Source: Flavobacterium aquariorum
GTDB taxonomy: Bacteria; Bacteroidota; Bacteroidia; Flavobacteriales; Flavobacteriaceae
Length of the DNA: 64,000 nt
Assembly: GCF_003254745.1 (NCBI RefSeq)
Contig: NZ_QKXH01000004.1
Location: forward strand, 280,313 to 344,312
Direction of reading: 5' to 3'
In this document: positions 8,093-18,160 of the stretch, in pieces
Layout of the letters: every line of letters begins with the position of its first letter
Numbering within the stretch: position 1 is the stretch's first letter
Position numbers and translations under genes: made by a program
The notes under the pieces: model-generated
What the model was told of the DNA's origin: nothing
What the model saw: the letters and a program-made list of their open reading frames with translations, nothing else
The model's database searches: none

Positions 8093-8968
8093 ATGATTAG
8101 CATTGATCCAAAAAGCATTGACACCGTAAAGCTGCAAGGGTATTTACAAAGCTCAGTTGGGCCTCGGCCTATTGCTTTTGCTAGTACTATAGGGAAAAAT
8201 GGCATTCCCAATTTGTCTCCTTTTAGTTTTTTTAATGTATTCAGTGCCAATCCGCCAGTGCTTATTTTTTCACCCGCAAGACGCGTAAGGGATAATACGG
8301 TCAAACACACCTTGATAAATGTAGAAGCCACTTTAGAAGTCGTAATCAACGTGGTAAATTACGATATGGTGCAGCAAACTTCCTTGGCCAGTACAGAATA
8401 TGCCGAAGGTGTTGACGAGTTTTTAAAAGCTGGATTTACTCCGGTTCCTTCAGATATTGTAAAACCATATCGGGTAAAAGAATCGCCTGTACAGTTTGAG
8501 TGCAAGGTGACCCAGATAATTCCTTTGGGAACAGAAGGTGGTGCAGGGAATTTAATTATTTGTGAAGTGATTCGTATGCATATCAATGAAGCGGTTCTAA
8601 ATGAGAATGGAGCCATCGACCAGCATAAAATTGACTTGGTTTCCAGGCTGGGGGCTAATTGGTATTCCAGATCCAATCAAGGACTGTTTGAAGTGCCAAA
8701 ACCGCTTACAACTCTGGGAGTTGGGGTAGATGCTATACCTGATTTTGTTAAAAATAGTTCGGTTTTTGACGGGAATGATTTAGGAATGTTAGGTAATATT
8801 GAAGCCTTGCCTACTAAAGAGGAAGTTAGTATATTTGTAAATCAAAATTTTGCAGTAAAGGCTGTTTTGAGCTCGGATGACCTTGAAAAACAGCACTTGG
8901 AAGCCAAAAAATATCTTTTAGACAGTGATGTGCTTTCGGCTTGGAAAGTGCTTTTAGCCAAAAAATAA
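8093..8968 (+). CDS. Flavin reductase-like FMN-binding split-barrel protein
   Basis: The 291-residue protein matches the flavin reductase-like split-barrel family. The N-terminal domain has SVGPRPIAFASTIGKNGIPNLSPFSFFNVFSANPPVL, a typical flavin-binding strand-loop region. Members bind FMN and often carry out NAD(P)H-dependent reduction or act on flavoprotein partners. The C-terminal 90 residues (from about VPKPLTTLGVGVDAIP) are an extension common in Bacteroidota homologues. It stands 32 bases ahead of the DUF3127 gene. The physiological substrate is unknown. Confidence 0.85.
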   Translation: MISIDPKSIDTVKLQGYLQSSVGPRPIAFASTIGKNGIPNLSPFSFFNVFSANPPVLIFSPARRVRDNTVKHTLINVEATLEVVINVVNYDMVQQTSLASTEYAEGVDEFLKAGFTPVPSDIVKPYRVKESPVQFECKVTQIIPLGTEGGAGNLIICEVIRMHINEAVLNENGAIDQHKIDLVSRLGANWYSRSNQGLFEVPKPLTTLGVGVDAIPDFVKNSSVFDGNDLGMLGNIEALPTKEEVSIFVNQNFAVKAVLSSDDLEKQHLEAKKYLLDSDVLSAWKVLLAKK

Positions 8969-9000
8969 ATTCAAAGTAACAATAATAAAACAAAAAGAAG

Positions 9001-9375
9001 ATGGAAGTATTAGGAAAAATTAAAGTTGTTAATCCAGAGCAACAAGTGAGTGCAGCATTCAAAAAAAGAGAATTGGTTGTTACTACAGATGAGCAATATC
9101 CACAGCACATTCTGATTGAATTTACTCAAGACAAATGTGATTTACTAAGCAATTATAATATTGGAGAAGCCGTAAAAGTATCTATCAATTTGAGAGGAAG
9201 AGAATGGGTTAATCCACAAGGTGAAACAAGATATTTTAACAGTATCCAAGGTTGGAGAATTGAAAGATTGGTTGCTGATGCACCAACTCAACAAGCACCT
9301 CCAATGCCAGCTGCAGCAACTTTTGCACCAGCAACTAACTTAAATGAAGAAGATGCGGACGATTTGCCATTCTAA
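9001..9375 (+). CDS. DUF3127 domain protein (OB-fold-like)
   Basis: The 124-residue protein matches the Bacteroidota DUF3127 family: MEVLGKIKVVNPEQQVSAAF, then KRELVVTT and the conserved core VSINLRGREWVNPQGETRYFNSIQGWRIE. The strand pattern resembles single-strand DNA-binding OB folds. The last 35 residues are low-complexity Ala/Pro with an acidic end (EEDADDLPF), which strongly resembles the acidic protein-docking tail of SSB. A role in DNA metabolism is therefore an inference, not shown. Confidence 0.8.
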   Translation: MEVLGKIKVVNPEQQVSAAFKKRELVVTTDEQYPQHILIEFTQDKCDLLSNYNIGEAVKVSINLRGREWVNPQGETRYFNSIQGWRIERLVADAPTQQAPPMPAAATFAPATNLNEEDADDLPF

Positions 9376-9394
9376 AAAATAAAATGCAATTTTT

Positions 9395-9446
9395 AAATTC
9401 CAAATTCCAATTAACAATATATAATTGGAATTTGGAATTTTTCATT
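9395..9446 (+). terminator. Perfect 19-bp inverted repeat, terminator-like
   Basis: The 19 bases at 9395-9413 are the exact complement of 9422-9440, built from the unit AATTCCAAATTCCAA, and TTTT follows. It closes the flavin reductase/DUF3127 unit. The same unit recurs between rpsB and tsf (22889-22990), so it is also a dispersed repeat. Confidence 0.75.
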
Positions 9447-9492
9447 TATTGGAATTTGAAGTTGCCATTGAAATTGATTTTTAAAATTGAAA

Positions 9493-10131
9493 ATGTATTA
9501 TTTATCTAAAGCTTTATTTTTTCCACCCGTTTCTCACGCCGATAGCGATGGAATTCTTGCGTTTGGGGGGGACTTGTCTCCAGAGCGTTTGCAGTTAGCT
9601 TATAATAGTGGAATTTTTCCATGGTTCAACGAAGGAGAGCCTATTATTTGGTGGTCACCCAATCCTAGAATGGTGCTGTTCTTGGATGAATTGATTGTTT
9701 CCAAAAGCATGCGAAACATCCTAAACCGAAACATTTTTACGGTTACTTTCAATCAAAATTTCAGGGACGTTATTTCCAATTGTCAGCAAATAAAGCGGGG
9801 TGGACAAACAGGAACTTGGATTACCAACGAAATGATTGAAGCCTATTGTAGGCTGAATGAATTAGGAATTGCAAAATCAATCGAAGTTTGGCAAAATGAT
9901 CAATTAGTTGGCGGTTTGTACGGCATCGATTTAGGACATGTTTTCTGTGGTGAAAGCATGTTTTCTTTGGTTTCCAATGCTTCCAAAGTGGCATTTATCG
10001 CTTTGGTAAACCAACTCAAAAAAGACAATTATCGCTTGTTGGATTGTCAGGTTTACAACGAACATCTCGAAAGTTTAGGCTGTAGGGAAATTGAGCGGGA
10101 AGCTTTCATGGCAATTTTGAAGAGTAAATAG
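9493..10131 (+). CDS. aat: Leucyl/phenylalanyl-tRNA--protein transferase
   Basis: The enzyme adds Leu or Phe from aminoacyl-tRNA to N-terminal Lys or Arg of proteins, marking them for ClpS/ClpAP degradation (N-degron pathway). The 212 residues carry the family signatures FPPVSHADSDGILAFGGDLS, GIFPWFNEGEPIIWWSPNPR, GGQTGTWI, GGLYGIDLGHVFCGESMFS and LLDCQVYNEHLESLG. A TTG at 9487 would add two residues; the ATG at 9493 gives MYYLSKALFFPP and is preferred. A hairpin at 10151-10223 follows. Confidence 0.96.
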   Translation: MYYLSKALFFPPVSHADSDGILAFGGDLSPERLQLAYNSGIFPWFNEGEPIIWWSPNPRMVLFLDELIVSKSMRNILNRNIFTVTFNQNFRDVISNCQQIKRGGQTGTWITNEMIEAYCRLNELGIAKSIEVWQNDQLVGGLYGIDLGHVFCGESMFSLVSNASKVAFIALVNQLKKDNYRLLDCQVYNEHLESLGCREIEREAFMAILKSK

Positions 10132-10150
10132 TTTAAAAAAAGAAAGGTTT

Positions 10151-10223
10151 ACCATATAAGAAATATAAGGACATATAAGAGTTTAACGTTCTAGCTTAAA
10201 TGAACTTATATTTCTTATATGGT
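10151..10223. repeat. 19-bp inverted repeat between aat and thiF
   Basis: ACCATATAAGAAATATAAG (10151-10169) is the exact complement of 10205-10223, separated by 35 bases. It lies between the convergent aat and thiF genes and touches the thiF stop, so it may end transcription from both sides. It is AT-rich, without a long T-tract. Confidence 0.7.
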
Positions 10224-10933
10224 TAAAATTTTATTTTTGTAAAACTCCAATTCAAAGTGCTGAACAATACCAATTCGTTCTTTAAAGTAGGTAAATCAAT
10301 TATCAGTTTTAAGGTTTCATGAGCCATCATAGTTCCAATCATTCCTGGCAAAGTTCCCAGTACGCCATTAAGGCTGCAATTGGGTACATCTTTTGGATTG
10401 GGCGGTTCCGGAAATAAATCCCGAAGATTTTTACTTCCGTTACGGTTGAAAACGGCCATTTGTCCTTCAAAATTCAATATGCTTCCGTAAACCAATGTTT
10501 TTCCTAAAGCAACACAGGTATCATTGACCAAATAACGAGTTTCAAAATTATCCGATCCATCGACAACAAAATCATAATCCTGCATAATTGCAGCGGCATT
10601 TTCGGAGGTTAATTTTTCTTCGAATGCCAAAATGGAAATCAAAGGATTCATTTCTTCCAATGTTTCTTTTGCCATGATGGCTTTACTTTTACCCACATGG
10701 TTTTGGGTGTATAAAATTTGACGGTGTAGGTTATGAATCTCAATTTTATCAAAATCGACAATTCCAATTGTGCCTACACCAGCTGTAGCCATATATTGCA
10801 AAATAGGACAGCCCAATCCGCCGGCGCCAATGACCAATACTCTTGCTTTTTTTAGTTTTTCCTGTCCTTCGTCGCCAATTTCGGGGAGGATCATTTGGCG
10901 GTTGTATCTTAAATATTCTTGAATTATACTCAT
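10223..10933 (-). CDS. thiF: ThiF/MoeB/HesA-type sulfur-carrier adenylyltransferase
   Basis: ThiF adenylates the C-terminal glycine of ThiS so that sulfur can be loaded for thiazole synthesis. The 236 residues carry the E1-like Rossmann motif ARVLVIGAGGLGCPILQYMATAGVG, the VDFDKIEIHNLHRQ region, DFVVDGSDNFETRYLVND and CSLNGVLGTLPGMIG. The CxxC zinc-binding pairs seen in many ThiF/MoeB proteins are not visible: GSKNLRDLFPEPP stands where the first pair is expected, and no pair occurs near the C-terminus. It is the last gene of the thi operon, which supports ThiF over MoeB. Confidence 0.93.
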   Translation of the reverse strand: MSIIQEYLRYNRQMILPEIGDEGQEKLKKARVLVIGAGGLGCPILQYMATAGVGTIGIVDFDKIEIHNLHRQILYTQNHVGKSKAIMAKETLEEMNPLISILAFEEKLTSENAAAIMQDYDFVVDGSDNFETRYLVNDTCVALGKTLVYGSILNFEGQMAVFNRNGSKNLRDLFPEPPNPKDVPNCSLNGVLGTLPGMIGTMMAHETLKLIIDLPTLKNELVLFSTLNWSFTKIKF

Positions 10934-10972
10934 TTTTGTTAAGTCTTAAAGTTATAAAGTTGAAAGGAGGTA

Positions 10973-12130
10973 TTAATTATGGATTGAATTCTCTTTAAGG
11001 CTTTCGGCTTTCGACTTTTGGCTAAATGTTCTGTCCCAATCTTTCCATATCGGTTCGTATCCTCTATCGCTGATTATTTTGGCAATTTCTTGGGCAGAAC
11101 GTTCATCGCTAATCTCAAATTGTTCTAAAGATTGTGGGTCAACAACGTAACCGCCCGGATTGGTTTTGGATCCCGCACTCATGCTGGTAACCCCAATCGG
11201 AATGATATTATTCCTGAAATTTTCATTCTCCCGTGTCGAAATTGAAATCTCCAAATCTTCATTCCATAATCGATATGCGCATATTAATTGCGTCAAATCT
11301 TTGTCGTCCATAATAAAGTTGGGTTCGATAATTCCTTCGGCGGGTCGCAATCTCGGAAAGGAAACTGAATATTTAGTTTGCCAATAAGTTTTCTGTAAAT
11401 AATCCAAATGCATGGCATTGAAAAAACTATCCGTTCGCCAATCTTCCAAGCCTAATAAAACGCCCAGTCCAATCTTGTGAATTCCAGCTTTTCCAATTCG
11501 GTCTGGTGTTTCCAAGCGAAAATCAAAATTGGACTTTTTACCTTTGGTATGATATTTTTTATATACTTCCTGATGATAGGTCTCCTGATATACCAAAACC
11601 GAATACACTCCAGCTTCGTGTAGTTTTTGGTATTCTTCGGTGGAAAGAGGCTGTACTTCTACCGAAATGGTTGAGAATTGCTCTTTTATTTGATCAATCG
11701 CATTCAGGAAATAATTGATGTTTACGGTATAATTGGCTTCTCCCGTTACCAATAATACATGATTAAAACCTGCCATTTTCAAGGCTTCGACTTCCAGTTT
11801 TATTTCAGTGTCGGATAGTGTTTTGCGTTTGATTTTATTATCCAAACTGAAACCACAATACGTGCAAATGTTTTGGCATTCATTGCTTAAATACAGAGGT
11901 GCATACATTTGAATGGTTTTCCCAAAACGTTTTTTGGTCAATTCGTGGCATTCTTGTGCCATTTGCTCCAAATAGATCGTGGCTGCTGGTGAAATCAGAG
12001 ACAAGAAATCGTCTAGATTTCTTTTGCTTTTTGCCAATGCCTGTTCCACTTGTTTGGTGGTCGTTTGGTATATTTTGGTTTGAATGGTATCCCAATCATA
12101 ACCCTCAAAAACCGATTTGTATGTTTTCAT
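10973..12130 (-). CDS. thiH: 2-iminoacetate synthase ThiH (radical SAM)
   Basis: ThiH cleaves tyrosine with a 5'-deoxyadenosyl radical to make dehydroglycine for the thiazole ring. In the 385 residues the radical SAM cluster motif is Cys85, Cys89 and Cys92 (CQNICTYCGF). Other ThiH/ThiC-C features are LLVTGEANYTV, VEVQPLSTEEY, GLGVLLGLEDWRTD and TSMSAGSKTNPGGY. It is the tyrosine-using route; no glycine oxidase thiO is in the operon. It lies between thiG and thiF, with a palindromic repeat (12144-12240) upstream. Confidence 0.97.
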   Translation of the reverse strand: MKTYKSVFEGYDWDTIQTKIYQTTTKQVEQALAKSKRNLDDFLSLISPAATIYLEQMAQECHELTKKRFGKTIQMYAPLYLSNECQNICTYCGFSLDNKIKRKTLSDTEIKLEVEALKMAGFNHVLLVTGEANYTVNINYFLNAIDQIKEQFSTISVEVQPLSTEEYQKLHEAGVYSVLVYQETYHQEVYKKYHTKGKKSNFDFRLETPDRIGKAGIHKIGLGVLLGLEDWRTDSFFNAMHLDYLQKTYWQTKYSVSFPRLRPAEGIIEPNFIMDDKDLTQLICAYRLWNEDLEISISTRENENFRNNIIPIGVTSMSAGSKTNPGGYVVDPQSLEQFEISDERSAQEIAKIISDRGYEPIWKDWDRTFSQKSKAESLKENSIHN

Positions 12131-12143
12131 AATGTTTGTTTTT

Positions 12144-12240
12144 ACCGTAAGGTTCGCAAAGTTTTATATTTTGAATTCTTAGAGTTAAGTCCGCAAGGCT
12201 TTGCGGATTTCGCGTCAATCATTGCATCCCTTGCGGTTAA
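12144..12240. repeat. REP-like palindromic element between thiG and thiH
   Basis: ACCGTAAGG at the left (from 12144) faces CCTTGCGGT at the right (12229-12237), and a perfect inner hairpin TCCGCAA/TTGCGGA lies at 12190-12207. The unit GCAAAG/GCAAGG recurs inside. It is noncoding and sits within the operon, so it may affect expression of the distal genes thiH and thiF. Confidence 0.6.
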
Positions 12241-12250
12241 TTTTCGACAA

Positions 12251-13027
12251 TTATACATTTAAAAAAGCAGTCAAAGGACTAGAAGCAACTGCTTGTTTGT
12301 ATTGTTGTCCCAGTTTTGCTTCAAATGCTTTTCGTCCAGCGATTACTGCTTCCTTAAAGGATTCAGCCATTAATTTTGGATTTCCGGCTACGGCAATTGC
12401 GGTGTTGACCAATACTGCATCGGCTCCCATTTCCATTGCTTTGGCAGCATCAGATGGTGCGCCAATCCCTGCGTCAATGATTACTGGAACCAAACTTTGT
12501 TCGATGATTATTTCTAGAAAATCGATGGTTTTCAATCCTTTGTTACTTCCGATAGGGGATCCCAATGGCATTACGGCAGCTGTCCCCGCGTTTTCTAAAT
12601 GCTTGCACAAAACAGGATCGGCATGAATGTAGGGCAAAACAATGAATCCTAATTTTGCGAGTTCTTCAGTTGCCTTGAGGGTTTCAATGGGATCTGGCAT
12701 CAAGTATTTCGGGTCGGGATGAATCTCAAGTTTTAGCCAATTGGTTTCCAGTGCTTCTCTGGCGAGTTGTGCCGCAAAAATCGCTTCCTTGGCATTTCGT
12801 GCTCCAGAAGTATTGGGCAATAAGTTGATTCTGGGATTCTTTAAATGATTTAGAATAGCATCGGTATCTGTTTCCAGATCGATTCTTTTTAGGGCTACAG
12901 TTACCAATTCGCTTTCGGAAGCCAGTATAGCCTCTTCCATTTCGACATTGGAGCCAAATTTTCCGGTTCCTAAAAATAATCTGGATTCGAGTGTTTTATC
13001 CCCAATTTTAAATAGTGACGTTGCCAT
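12251..13027 (-). CDS. thiG: Thiazole synthase ThiG
   Basis: ThiG builds thiazole phosphate from deoxyxylulose phosphate, dehydroglycine and ThiS thiocarboxylate. The 258-residue protein has [92 protein letters not shown] and [33 protein letters not shown], all typical. An upstream start at 13105 would add 26 unrelated residues read within thiE, so [11 protein letters not shown] at 13027 is preferred. It overlaps the end of thiE by 20 bases. Confidence 0.97.
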   Translation of the reverse strand: MATSLFKIGDKTLESRLFLGTGKFGSNVEMEEAILASESELVTVALKRIDLETDTDAILNHLKNPRINLLPNTSGARNAKEAIFAAQLAREALETNWLKLEIHPDPKYLMPDPIETLKATEELAKLGFIVLPYIHADPVLCKHLENAGTAAVMPLGSPIGSNKGLKTIDFLEIIIEQSLVPVIIDAGIGAPSDAAKAMEMGADAVLVNTAIAVAGNPKLMAESFKEAVIAGRKAFEAKLGQQYKQAVASSPLTAFLNV

Positions 13028-13646
13028 ATAAGTTGTAGTTAAGTTGTGTAATGAGTTCTTGTTTGTCGTCGCTTTTGGTAATAACACCCGAAACTGCGAT
13101 ACCATGAATTCCCGTTTTCATTAGGGGGTTAACATCTCTCAATGTAATGCCGCCAATGGCATAAACCGGTATGTCAATTTGCGACTCTTTCATTTTAGTT
13201 ATTATGGAATGATAGCCTTCAGAACCAAGTATCGGACTGAGATTGGTCTTGGTTTTAGTGTGTTGGAAAGGACCTAAGCCAATATAGTCACAGCCGTTGG
13301 TGACTTGACAGACAATGTCTTCAAAAGTGTTTGCCGTTGCACCAATGATTTTGGTTTTGCCCAAAATAGCTCTTGCTTCTGAAACCCTCATATCCGAAAG
13401 ACCAAGATGGACACCGTCAGCATTAATTTTTTCGGCTAAATGTACATCATCGTTGATGATGAAATTGGCTAGGTATTCTTCACATAGAAATTTTGTGGCT
13501 TCCGCCAAAGCCAATGCTTTTTTAGGTTTTTGATGTTTGAATCGCATTTGTATCCAGTCGCATCCATTGTCGAGTGCTTGGTGGATGTTGTACAATTGTT
13601 CTTCGACGCTTTCTCCTTGGGAGATGTATTGTAGTTTGTTATACAT
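13008..13646 (-). CDS. thiE: Thiamine phosphate synthase ThiE
   Basis: ThiE joins HMP pyrophosphate and thiazole phosphate to give thiamine phosphate. In the 212 residues the expected motifs are all visible: [64 protein letters not shown] and GIAVSGVI. Compared with its paralogue at 14367-14978 it keeps the full ThiE signature and is the better candidate for the true synthase. It overlaps thiD by 8 bases and thiG by 20, indicating tight translational coupling. Confidence 0.93.
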   Translation of the reverse strand: MYNKLQYISQGESVEEQLYNIHQALDNGCDWIQMRFKHQKPKKALALAEATKFLCEEYLANFIINDDVHLAEKINADGVHLGLSDMRVSEARAILGKTKIIGATANTFEDIVCQVTNGCDYIGLGPFQHTKTKTNLSPILGSEGYHSIITKMKESQIDIPVYAIGGITLRDVNPLMKTGIHGIAVSGVITKSDDKQELITQLNYNLYGNVTI

Positions 13647-14394
13647 GGTGAAATCCTAGTTTAGATGAGTTGGACAGTAAATAGTTTTCGGTATATGTTT
13701 TTGCATTTTCACAAGCCGTTTTCAGGTTTTGTCCCAATGCAAGGTTGGCCGTAATTGCGGCAGATAACACACAGCCTGAGCCATGTTTCTCAAAACATTC
13801 GTTGGTTTTGGGCAAAAGTTTAAGGATGTTATTTTTGGTGTATAAATAGTCAACTCCAATTTCGTTGTCGTTATGTCCGCCTTTTAGTAAAATCGAGCAG
13901 TAATCAGAATAGAATTTTGAAATCTTTTTCGGGTCATTTTCTCTATGATTAAAATTTTTGATTTCGTTGTAATTTGGAGTAATCAACTCCATTTGTTGCA
14001 GGATTTCAATCAAGGTCGTACGATTTAGTAGTGACAAAAACTCGAATTCGGTTGAAGATTTCAAAATTGGATCCCAAATAATTTTGATAGTCGGGGAGTG
14101 TTTTTTTAGGTAAAAAATAATCTGTCCCAAATAATCCAATGAAGGTATAATGCCAATTTTGACTGTGTTGATAGCATAACTGTCCAAAAGGGTTGTTATG
14201 GATTCTAAAACAAAATCTATAGAGCTCCATTCGTTTTTGTGGAATTTATTTTCAGTTTGTATGGTATTGGCCGTGTTGATGGCAAAACCATACACTTTAT
14301 GCTGCTCAAAAGTTTTGATATCTGCCAAAACTCCTGCACCGCCCGAAGGATCAAATCCAGCGACAGTTAATACGATTGGACGATTTTTTGACAT
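13639..14394 (-). CDS. thiD: Hydroxymethylpyrimidine/phosphomethylpyrimidine kinase ThiD
   Basis: ThiD phosphorylates HMP and HMP phosphate to the diphosphate used by ThiE. The 251-residue ribokinase-like protein has VLTVAGFDPSGGAGVLADIKTFEQ, the substrate region IQTEN, IIWDPILKSS, LITPNYNEI, SILLKGGH and the anion-hole/catalytic region EKHGSGCVLSAAITANLA. The usual THGTGC appears as KHGSGC. It overlaps the 3' end of thiE2 by 28 bases and the start of thiE by 8. Confidence 0.95.
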   Translation of the reverse strand: MSKNRPIVLTVAGFDPSGGAGVLADIKTFEQHKVYGFAINTANTIQTENKFHKNEWSSIDFVLESITTLLDSYAINTVKIGIIPSLDYLGQIIFYLKKHSPTIKIIWDPILKSSTEFEFLSLLNRTTLIEILQQMELITPNYNEIKNFNHRENDPKKISKFYSDYCSILLKGGHNDNEIGVDYLYTKNNILKLLPKTNECFEKHGSGCVLSAAITANLALGQNLKTACENAKTYTENYLLSNSSKLGFHHV

Positions 14395-14978
14395 GATTTA
14401 AAGTTTTCTATTGGATTGTTCTGACTCCAAATGGTTCCTAGTAAGGCTATATTATCAAAACCGTTTTGTAATGTTTTCCCTGTGTTTTTTGATTCTATCC
14501 CTCCTAAAGCAATGAGTTTTGTTGAATAATTAAATCTGTTCTTAACGGCATCGAATAAATCTGTTTTTGAAGAATAATTTTCTTTGGAAATACTTGGGAA
14601 AATTGGACCCAAAAAAGCATATTTAAACACGCTGTCCAAAGTATTGAAATCGTCCATGCTATGAACCGAAGTCGATAAATGAAACCCTTTTGTTTTGTAT
14701 GTTTCAAATGGAAATTTTCCGAATAACGTTATTGTTTTTTTTCTTTCGCTTTCGCTAAAGTGAATTCGATTGATGCCAAATGCTGAAGCTAAATGACGAT
14801 GATTGTGCAAAACCAATTGTTCTCTTAAATCTGATTTTATTTCCGACAAGAAGGATCTCATTTCTACTGCAGAAAAATAAGGTTTCCGCACATGAAGCAA
14901 CTCCAATCCACTCTCAAAAAGAGAATGGATGGTGTCGATTTCATTGGCTATCGGAATTGGATTTGTGATTACGATCAT
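14367..14978 (-). CDS. ThiE/TenI-like second thiamine phosphate synthase paralogue
   Basis: The 203-residue protein is a TIM-barrel relative of ThiE, with LLHVRKPYFSAVEM, LVLHNHRHLASAFGINRIHF, GFHLSTSVHSMDDF, YAFLGPIFPSISKENY, LIALGGIESKN and NIALLGTIW. The ThiE phosphate-binding motifs are altered: the NDxxxLA region reads HNHRHLA, and the GPxxxTxTK loop reads GPIFPSISK. This resembles TenI, a thiazole tautomerase in Bacillus, more than ThiE. It lies between thiC and thiD in the operon. Tautomerase is the favoured role, but a second synthase is possible. Confidence 0.8.
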   Translation of the reverse strand: MIVITNPIPIANEIDTIHSLFESGLELLHVRKPYFSAVEMRSFLSEIKSDLREQLVLHNHRHLASAFGINRIHFSESERKKTITLFGKFPFETYKTKGFHLSTSVHSMDDFNTLDSVFKYAFLGPIFPSISKENYSSKTDLFDAVKNRFNYSTKLIALGGIESKNTGKTLQNGFDNIALLGTIWSQNNPIENFKSCQKIVQSY

Positions 14979-14992
14979 ATTAATTTTAGATG

Positions 14993-15071
14993 AGAGATAA
15001 TAGACTAAGAGATAATAGACTAAAAGATATTAGAGATTGTCTCTCATCTCCTAGTCTATTATCTATTCTCT
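14993..15071. repeat. Tandem plus inverted repeat between thiC and thiE2
   Basis: A 15-base unit AGAGATAATAGACTA occurs twice in direct order (14993-15007 and 15008-15022), and its complement appears from 15052. The RNA can fold into a long hairpin whose stem can use either copy. It may mark an mRNA processing or partial termination point inside the thi operon. Confidence 0.65.
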
Positions 15072-15073
15072 TT

Positions 15074-17080
<2,007 letters not shown>

Positions 17081-17126
17081 CCACACGAGTTTTTGCGAAC
17101 TGACGCAGTAACTAGACATAATTATT

Positions 17127-17333
17127 TTATCCGCCTTGTGTGGCAGAAATGATTAGAATGTCGTCTGTTGGGTTGAGGAAATGGGTATTCCAATCGGATT
17201 TTGGAATTACCGTATTGTTGATCGCTAGGGCAATTCCGTTTTGTTTTTCGGGAAATTCTATGTCAAGAAGCGCTTGTACAGTGAGACTGTCAAGGGGAAA
17301 TTGTTTGGTTTGATTGTTGATTTTTAGTTCCAT
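17127..17333 (-). CDS. thiS: Sulfur carrier protein ThiS
   Basis: The 68-residue ubiquitin-like protein ends in the diagnostic Gly-Gly (ISATQGG), the site adenylated by ThiF and converted to a thiocarboxylate that donates sulfur to ThiG. The N-terminal strand MELKINNQTKQFP and the segment GIALAINNTVIPKSDW are typical. It is the first gene after the TPP riboswitch and leads the operon. A small palindrome (17348-17362) lies just ahead of its ribosome binding site AAAAGGA. Confidence 0.95.
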   Translation of the reverse strand: MELKINNQTKQFPLDSLTVQALLDIEFPEKQNGIALAINNTVIPKSDWNTHFLNPTDDILIISATQGG

Positions 17334-17347
17334 TCCTTTTTGAATTT

Positions 17348-17395
17348 AGTATAAGTTATACTTTAGGAATGGCTACAAATACGCACAAATGTGCG
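17348..17395 (-). promoter_or_regulatory. Two small hairpins between TPP aptamer and thiS
   Basis: CGCAC/GTGCG (17382-17395) and AGTATAA/TTATACT (17348-17362) can each fold. They are in the right place to be the expression platform of the riboswitch. The second is next to the thiS ribosome binding site, which hints at control of translation rather than termination, since no T-tract follows. Confidence 0.4.
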
Positions 17396-17414
17396 ACAAG
17401 AAGTCATCTTACTT

Positions 17415-17490
17415 TTTCCTACGCTAGTATGAACTAGATCAGGTTCGAGGGTAAAGTCTCAGCCTGCGATTGCAGACACCCCTAAAGTGT
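17415..17490 (-). promoter_or_regulatory. TPP riboswitch of the thi operon
   Basis: Read on the minus strand the element shows AGGGGTG, GGCTGAGA, TTTACCC, TCGAACCTGATCTAGTTCAT and CTAGCGTAGGAA in the canonical TPP aptamer order. A -7 box TACATTTG (minus strand, 17495-17502) lies right before it. It should repress thiS-thiC-thiE2-thiD-thiE-thiG-thiH-thiF when TPP is plentiful. Confidence 0.96.
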
Positions 17491-17593
17491 GAAACAAATG
17501 TAATTAAAAAAGTTTAGAAGTTTAAAGGTTTAAAAGTTTAAAGTTGTTACAGATGTAACTTGTGTTTTGGAGTGTTAAAATGATGATTGTGTA

Positions 17594-18160
17594 TTAATTT
17601 CTTTTCCAGCAATCTTCTACATGATCGTCAACCATTCCGGTGGCCTGCATGTGGGCGTAAACCACAGTGGAACCGACAAACTTGAATCCGCGCTTTTTTA
17701 AATCTTTGCTGATGGCATCGGATAGGGGAGTTGCGGACTGTACTTCGCTTAAGCTTTTTCGTTTGTTTATAATTGGTTTTCCGTCGACAAAGCCCCAGAT
17801 GTATTTGGAAAAACTGCCAAATTCAGCCTGAATTTTCATGAAGGCTATAGCATTGGAAACGGTAGAATAAACCTTTAGTTTGTTACGAATGATACCTGGA
17901 TCTTGAAGCAAATCCTGAATTTTATCTTCGGAATAGTTGGCTATTTTTTTATAGTCGAAATTGTCAAAAGCTTTGCGAAAATTTTCTCTTTTGTTTAAGA
18001 TGGTAATCCAACTTAATCCTGCCTGGAAAGTTTCCAGCAACAGGAATTCAAAAAGTTTTAGGTCGTCATAAACGGGAACGCCCCATTCTTCGTCGTGGTA
18101 TTTTTGGTATAATTCGCTGGAATTGCACCAAGCGCATCTTGTGAGTTCTTTTTGTGTCAT
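17594..18160 (-). CDS. tag: DNA-3-methyladenine glycosylase I
   Basis: Tag removes 3-methyladenine from alkylated DNA. The 188 residues show the typical start RCAWCNSSELYQKYHDEEWG, then FEFLLLETFQAGLSW, ILNKRENFRKAF, the RNKLKVYS region, and the C-terminal GFKFVGSTVVYAHMQATGMVDDH. The zinc ligands Cys (RCAWC) and His (YQKYHDEEWG, VDDHVEDC) are visible. A TTG at 18175 would add five residues, but the ATG at 18160 overlaps the stop of the upstream lipoprotein gene as ATGA, a translational coupling arrangement, so it is preferred. Confidence 0.96.
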   Translation of the reverse strand: MTQKELTRCAWCNSSELYQKYHDEEWGVPVYDDLKLFEFLLLETFQAGLSWITILNKRENFRKAFDNFDYKKIANYSEDKIQDLLQDPGIIRNKLKVYSTVSNAIAFMKIQAEFGSFSKYIWGFVDGKPIINKRKSLSEVQSATPLSDAISKDLKKRGFKFVGSTVVYAHMQATGMVDDHVEDCWKRN

